A stretch of DNA of 22,487 nucleotides from Chara braunii (lineage: Eukaryota; Streptophyta; Charophyceae; Charales; Characeae). Below the pieces are notes generated by a model. It was not told where the DNA came from. It saw nothing but the letters and a program-made list of their open reading frames with translations, and did no database searches. The position numbers and the translations under genes were made by a program. Shown here one piece after another: positions 17,975-22,487 of the stretch. Each line of letters starts with the position of its first letter. The stretch's first letter is position 1. The DNA is taken from positions 1,520,927 through 1,543,413 of the forward strand of contig BFEA01000089.1 of the NCBI GenBank assembly GCA_003427395.1. Reading direction: 5' to 3'.

Positions 17975-18096
17975 CTTAGAGTGTTCCACGTTGGTGGAGC
18001 TAACTCATCGTCTCGATGTTTACGTGAACCTTTTGTGAGTTTTCAACATGATGCAAATTGTTGTATGGAGTTGGAGGTGAATGGGTTCCTTGTATT
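17975..18096 (+). repeat. LTR-end-like segment in tandem unit 2
   Basis: Equivalent of 16829-16955 in the second unit and likewise similar to the LTR end at 7535-7638; TTTTTATCTGC again stands at the place of the primer-binding site. Confidence 0.65.
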
Positions 18097-18345
18097 TTTA
18101 TCTGCAAAAACTTTTCTCTCTGTGTTTTCAGGTTTCCATCGGTGTTTTATTCAAACTCAAGTTTTCTATTTCATTGACCTAATAATTATAGTGACTAATG
18201 ATTTCACTGGTTTGTTTGATACTTGTCTCTACTTCCATTGAACCTCAGTCTGGAGCCTTTCCCTGTGTTTTTTTCTATACAGTGTCCTCCCTACGTTTTT
18301 TTTTCCTTTTTTTTTTTTTTTTTTTTTTTGCAAAACACCCTCGGC

Positions 18346-18463
18346 TTTCTTGCTATCGTTTTCTACTAAATACAACGTACAATCATTATTGTTGTATCTA
18401 CACTCAAATTTGCCCTAAATACAACTATAATAACCGCACATTGTATTCGGGTAAAGCTGGTAC
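18346..18463. repeat. Palindrome family, copy 3
   Basis: Arms about 18367-18399 and 18417-18449, with the shared core TACAAC facing GTTGTA and TTGTATTCGG at the right. Same position in unit 2 as copy 2 in unit 1. Confidence 0.75.
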
Positions 18464-18888
18464 GGGAAATGCTATGAGCATTTTCCCCTAACGGGTCTTC
18501 TAAGATGCTCCAGTCTATTGGTGGGAAGCTTCACCTATTGGAAATCAGGTGGTCCTCATTTAGGTATTCTCCTTCATCATAATCCTTTGTGCGTTCTCTT
18601 TGATCTTTACTACTACTGTTACAAAGTTCTTAACGTTTTCATTTTTTTATTGTTATTTTATTGTCTAACAACCAATATTTCTCCAAATATTTTATGTTTT
18701 CACTTTTTTTTCCATCTTTCTTAGCTCCCTTTCCTATTGCGCTGCAATGGTTCAATCTATCACAAGCTTTCAATTTTCATAGTTTATTCATATGTTATCT
18801 ATCTCTCCTTTATCAAATATTGTTATGGCTTACAGTGGATCATCGGATCATTTTCGGTATCCATGATGTGATGAGTTGGTGAAATTGC

Positions 18889-19342
18889 GACAAAACACTT
18901 TGTCACAACCCTTCGTTTGTCCTTTTCGCCCTCTCTGTCTGTGGTTTACCAAGAAGTTATATTTACATATAAATGAATGTCATACATTAGGACAAGTAGG
19001 TGATCAGCAGAAAACCACAAAAAAGTACGGTCGCTTGCCCGCTTAAACCTACCCTAATTTGTTGTACTAGAATTTATCGACAAAAGATTACACAATTTGC
19101 TTCCAGAATCAAACGTTGTAAGCCTCTTTAAGTTCTCTAAAATCAAAGGCTCGAAAAATAAAACTTGTGAGATTTTTTTGTTTATATTTCAATTTGTTTT
19201 TTTTCAAAAAAAATTGTACCATATTTTGATCTGCCTTGATGTAGATTAGGAATTCCTCACTCCTCGAATATAATGGTATTTTAGTATAATTTTACACCAG
19301 ACAAATTTTTGACTCAACGCATTTTATTTATCCAAGTTTTTT
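18889..19342. other. No gene seen; AT-rich
   Basis: Frequent stops in all frames and several T- and A-rich stretches (for example 19197-19213). I see no repeat relation to the tandem units. Confidence 0.5.
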
Positions 19343-19415
19343 TTAATCGGAATCGAACCCATATCCCTTGCTTGGAAGACAAACAATTTACCTTTACGCA
19401 TTATAACATTAAGGG
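19343..19415 (-). tRNA. tRNA-like sequence, Gly(UCC)-like pseudogene or tRNA-derived element
   Basis: On the minus strand GGTTCGATTCC (19349-19359 on plus) is a perfect internal B box / T-arm. Upstream of it CTTCCAA sits between TTTGT and GCAAG, as an anticodon loop with TCC and a wobble-containing stem. The D-arm region (ATGCGTAAAGGTAAA) is weak and the acceptor arms do not pair, because the 3' side is a run of A. It is therefore probably a decayed tRNA, an organelle-derived fragment or the head of a tRNA-derived SINE, not a working gene. Confidence 0.35.
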
Positions 19416-19900
19416 CCGTGTAAGTATTACGTCCCAGCCTGAAGCCATGTGAATAAGTGCTCAAGTGTTCCACATAGGATCTAATCATCACTTCGTGCCT
19501 CCACGTTCAAGCTTGATTTATCAAAGTGTAGGTGCTTGGCCTATAATTTTTTCATTTCCAAGCAGCATTAGATTAACACAATTGCCTAAAGAGTAATGGA
19601 GGCGCGTGAAGGTAGGCTCAAGCTAGCGCTTTGCGCTACTGTTTATACAACTTTTTATTGTCTAGCTAATGAAAACTTGTGTATGAATGTAATCACACAT
19701 TTTTTTTACGCGATTGAAAATGTCAAACCTATTCAATATTGTTTTATGTTCGGTTTGGGTAGATCCAGAGTACCAGCTAGGGCAATCCAAGAGGAGCGAT
19801 TTGGAGCATATTCGATTCTTTCATACTCGATTATAAATGGAGAGAAGAAGAAAAAAGTCCTCTTATTTCTCAATCATTAGAGATGAAGAAAGAGTCCAAA
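19416..19900. other. No recognisable gene
   Basis: A 94-codon frame at 19596-19880 starts with ATG and ends in a Lys-rich stretch from GAAGAAGAAAAAAG. Its product (for example FYCLANENLCMNVITHFFYA) matches no family I know. Nothing else stands out. Confidence 0.4.
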
Positions 19901-20600
19901 AAGGTCCTTCGTTGGTTTGCCCGGTTCGCTCTGCTTGCTCCACTTCTTTCCTCAACTCCTCCTATTCCTCCTCTTCCTCTTCATCCGCTGCCTCCCGTTC
20001 GTAACCATTCAGCGTCCTCCTCACCCCCCGATCAGCCCTTCCTTCCTAACCTCCTCCTCTTCATCGTCCTCCTCCCCGTGCTCCCGATCATTCAGCATCC
20101 TCCTCCTCACCCAATCTACATGGAGTATGTGACATGGTGGTGGATGTGTGCAACCCTCCCGTTTGTTCTCCTTTTCCCGCTTGACATGGACACTTCACCT
20201 CCTAGTGCTCATCATCTCCTCCTCCCTTCTCCACATCCTCCACTTCTTTCCTCACCCCCTCCTCCTCCTCCTCCTCCTCCTCCTCCTCGTCCTCCTCCTC
20301 ACCCAATCGACACGGCGTCCATGATGTGGTGGTGGATGTGTTCCCAGTTCTCATACCCCTGTTCCGGCTCCTTCCGCTCCCAGTTCCCTTCGCGCTCCCG
20401 CTCCTCCAGCACCCATTCCTTACTCTGGCTCCATCTTCCTTCCATCTCCTCTTCCTCTTCCTGCTCTTCCTCCTCCTGCTCCACCTCGTCTGTTTGCTCC
20501 GCTTCCTCTGCTTCCTCACATCCTCCTGCTCCTCCTCTTTCCCCCCTCTTCCATTATTCTGAGATGCACAAGGTCCCCTATGTCTATGTACTGTAGAGTG
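19901..20600. repeat. (TCC)-rich low-complexity region with a repeated block
   Basis: C/T-rich, with a TCC core at about 20258-20300. A block from CCTCCTCACCCAATC to GTGGTGGTGGATGTG-like sequence occurs at about 20100-20147 and again at about 20291-20342. The 237-codon Pro/Ser-rich frame at 19883-20596 is most likely a by-product of composition. Its only non-repetitive start (MKKESKKVLRWFARFALLAP) is basic then hydrophobic like a signal peptide, so a real exon cannot be wholly excluded. Confidence 0.6.
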
Positions 20601-20772
20601 GAATGTATACACGTGTCTGCTTTCAGCAGACCTGTACCTTATATTTTGTCTGCTCTCAGTACCTCCACATTTTTAGGCCGTTAACACGGTGGCTGAATCG
20701 GTGCGCCGCACAGGTCCATATGCATTTGCCTCAGAGCCTCCCCAGAGAGGACCTAAGACCCCCTGGGGTACT

Positions 20773-20788
20773 GGTGGTTTAAACCACC
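20773..20788. repeat. Perfect 16-bp palindrome
   Basis: GGTGGTTTAAACCACC equals its own reverse complement. No neighbouring gene explains it. Confidence 0.8.
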
Positions 20789-20996
20789 TCTTGGCCCAAC
20801 ACAGCGGCCACCGGCCCTTGTCGCATACACGCCATGTTGTGCACGCTTCGGGCCTTCCGGACCACAATGGCTGTTGGCGCCAGGCAAACGAAAAAAAAAA
20901 GCTGTGCAGGCGGTTCAACAAAGCTTGGTGCGCATTGTGTTCCAGCATCAGAGAAAAGTGCCTCGGAAGTACTAATGGTTTATGATGCCCATTTGT

Positions 20997-21099
20997 ATGC
21001 ATTCGGTAGTTCTGCATGAGGGGAAGAGGGAGAAGGGGAAGGGGAGTCAATGCATTCGGTAGTTCTGCATGAGGGGAAGAGGGAGAAGGGGAAGGGGAG
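20997..21099 (+). repeat. Perfect 50-bp direct duplication, period 53
   Basis: The segment from ATGCATTCGGTAG to GGGGAAGGGGAG at 20997-21046 is repeated without change at 21050-21099 after TCA. Identity suggests a recent event or an assembly artefact. Confidence 0.95.
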
Positions 21100-22184
21100 G
21101 GAAAGGGATGAAGGAACAGAACTGGGGAAAGACGAATCTCATAGGGTCCTTAATACTCACTGGCAGAACAGATGGCTAGAGAATGGCACAAGAGGGCAAT
21201 CGGTGTTTGGGTTGCAGAGAAAACTAAGTTGAAGGGAAGGCATTACCTATGCTAAGTGGCCGGACAGGACTGGTTTGCCTATTGACTGGGGAAGCAACAC
21301 ATCCGATTTGCACAGTTGCAGTTGCTGCATTGAATGCCGTGATGTAGAAAGATGTCACAGTTAACATGGCTCCCACATGCTAGGAACACAGGCACGCCAA
21401 CCACTATCGTATGGGCACTGCTGTTCCAGCCCCTGTCTACAACTAGGGCATGCTATGTCAAGGTGTCTTACAATAGTACAAAGTTGACTGTCATGCGTAG
21501 GAAAACAAATACTTGCATGGGATATACCCTCATAATGCTCATGACCCAAAGCATGCCAATCGCATGCCAGTGCGGCACTGAGCTAGTTCTTGGGGCTCCA
21601 CAGCCGAAGTTCCGTCTTTTGTGGACAGGTGATGATGGGGCCTGATCCTGAGTAAGGGTGTTAACAGCCTTTGCAAGATCTGGTCTGCAACTGCTCGCCC
21701 TGGTGGCCATAATGAAATCCAAGAAGAATTAATGTATAGCATTATTTTGGCTTACCGGTGGAAGGGAAGAGCCTGGTAGAGCACGCCGCCTCTCTCGTCA
21801 CAGATAGGACTTTTTTTTTGGTGGTGCTCACCATCCCATTCCTACCTCAACGTTCTTCTTCCTTAGTGTAACCCCTGCGGGGGGCACTGGGCATTGTTAA
21901 CCCTTACCTTGTTATACCGGACAGCAGTTGCAGGCACCAGCGCTACATGTAGGGCAGGACAACTCCTCCGAGCCCTAGTATCGGACGAGCCTTGTCGTTC
22001 GGGCAGGTCGCCAAGCATGGTCGTCCTATGCACTTTCCTTAGGAGCACCATCCCCGGTTGATGAGACAGCGAACATTCCACGGATCTACCCCAAGCTGTG
22101 TCTACTGGCCCTACCCTGATACCTAAGGCAGCCTCCTGACCCAACCCGGGCGACATGTTCCTAGCACAGCCTACTGTTGCCTTG

Positions 22185-22454
22185 TATTACGGGTTGTGTT
22201 GTCATCATGGATAGTTAGTTATCCAGCTCATACTGAGGGGGCGAGGTTATCAGTCCGTAACCGTCACCAGTTCGCCACAGGGCCGATTCCTGCCAGGGAA
22301 AACCTCCGGCCCATCCCCCTTGCACCCCAGTTGCCTATCAGTTATGGATTGTGTTAGCATGGGGCCATTCTCCACCCCTGCTAGTGTCATATCGAGGGAC
22401 CAGGGTTATTGGTCCGTAACTGTTACGGACTTCGCCAGGGCTCGATCCCTGGTC
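22185..22454. repeat. Pair of ~110-bp diverged direct repeats with hairpins
   Basis: Copy 1 (about 22185-22294) and copy 2 (about 22343-22454) share GATTGTGTT-like starts, GGTTAT, GTCCGTAAC, TTCGCCA and a GGGCCGATTCC / GGCTCGATCCC segment resembling a tRNA B box (9 of 11 each). Copy 2 can form GGACCA/TGGTCC (22397-22415), GTCCGTAA/TTACGGAC (22412-22430) and CCAGGG/CCCTGG (22435-22452). Copy 1 keeps only the last one clearly. It may be part of a short interspersed element. Confidence 0.6.
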
Positions 22455-22487
22455 TATCTTTTGCTGTTTCGGCTGCATCCCGTTTTC

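Larger units (their letters stand above)
17811..18888 (+). repeat. 1.1-kb tandem unit, copy 2
   Basis: Begins AACTATTTCGACATTGG and ends at GTTGGTGAAATTGC. It is closely similar to copy 1 in the same order. It is shorter mainly through the shorter T run (18296-18329) and a deletion of about 33 bp after AACCAATAT, at a short AAATAT-like microhomology. Many of the differences from copy 1 are C/T or G/A. Confidence 0.9.
20601..22184. other. No recognisable gene; small hairpins and a short duplication
   Basis: Frames up to 125 codons on either strand show no domain. Structures: hairpin GTCTGCT/AGCAGAC at 20615-20631, the perfect palindrome GGTGGTTTAAACCACC at 20773-20788, and the duplication at 20997-21099. 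Confidence 0.5.

Noticed and set aside
19883-20596. 237-codon Pro/Ser-rich frame with a signal-like start
   Set aside because: The body is a translation of a TCC/CCT-rich tract with overlapping long frames in other phases and on the other strand; no domain, so not called as a gene.
1-22487. CRISPR arrays, rRNA genes, bacterial operons or phage modules
   Set aside because: No regularly spaced short repeats with unique spacers, no rRNA-like sequence, no ribosome-binding sites or contiguous gene sets were seen on either strand.

Overview
The window looks like a nuclear repeat-rich stretch of a plant-type eukaryote. The evidence is a primer-binding site matching the 3' end of plant initiator Met-tRNA, a plant non-LTR retrotransposon tail with a zf-RVT-type Cys/His motif, long microsatellites and homopolymers, and no bacterial operon logic. 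A streptophyte alga such as Chara would fit the gag style, but that is inference only. I find no intact host gene. Nearly every coding-like stretch is a broken retroelement gene, and most other structure is inverted or direct repeats.

Layout. 1-1300: unrecognised, pyrimidine-rich in part. 1301-2620: decayed coding-like sequence with an in-frame 29-codon repeat. 2621-4305: no gene, small hairpins and G/C homopolymers. 4306-4915: a 610-bp element with 29-bp terminal inverted repeats, holding a long palindrome and a run of 35 C. 4916-6205: short repeats and hairpins only. 6206-7274: a foldback cluster, with two direct copies of a ~310-330 bp repeat and one inverted copy that makes a 300-bp-arm palindrome. 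7406-7651: microsatellite, LTR 3' end and primer-binding site. 7652-13055: the body of that LTR element, with a 5' leader and a broken gag. The gag is cut twice: by a ~970-bp unidentified insertion (9442-10412) and by a 5'-truncated LINE (10746-12996) flanked by target-site duplications. No pol is visible. 13056-14145: a cluster of GGCCCA motifs, then (TCC)n / (GGA)n tracts and a nested palindrome. 14400-14900: a second foldback element. 15100-19900: visibly more AT-rich decayed sequence, centred on a 1.1-kb unit present twice in tandem (16670-18888), plus a tRNA-like element on the minus strand. 19900-20600: (TCC)-rich. 20600-22487: unrecognised sequence with a perfect 50-bp duplication and, at the end, a ~110-bp repeat pair with stacked hairpins.

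How the parts relate. The tandem 1.1-kb units share sequence with two other places in the window: the LTR end near 7.6 kb and the palindrome near 4.5 kb. The palindrome is therefore present three times, and paired positions differ in a compensating way between copies. Together with the gag, its mini-intron-like gap and the LINE insertion, this allows a relative history: LTR element first, then the LINE inside its gag. Many of the in-frame stops and repeat differences are transitions, as expected of methylated, silenced DNA.
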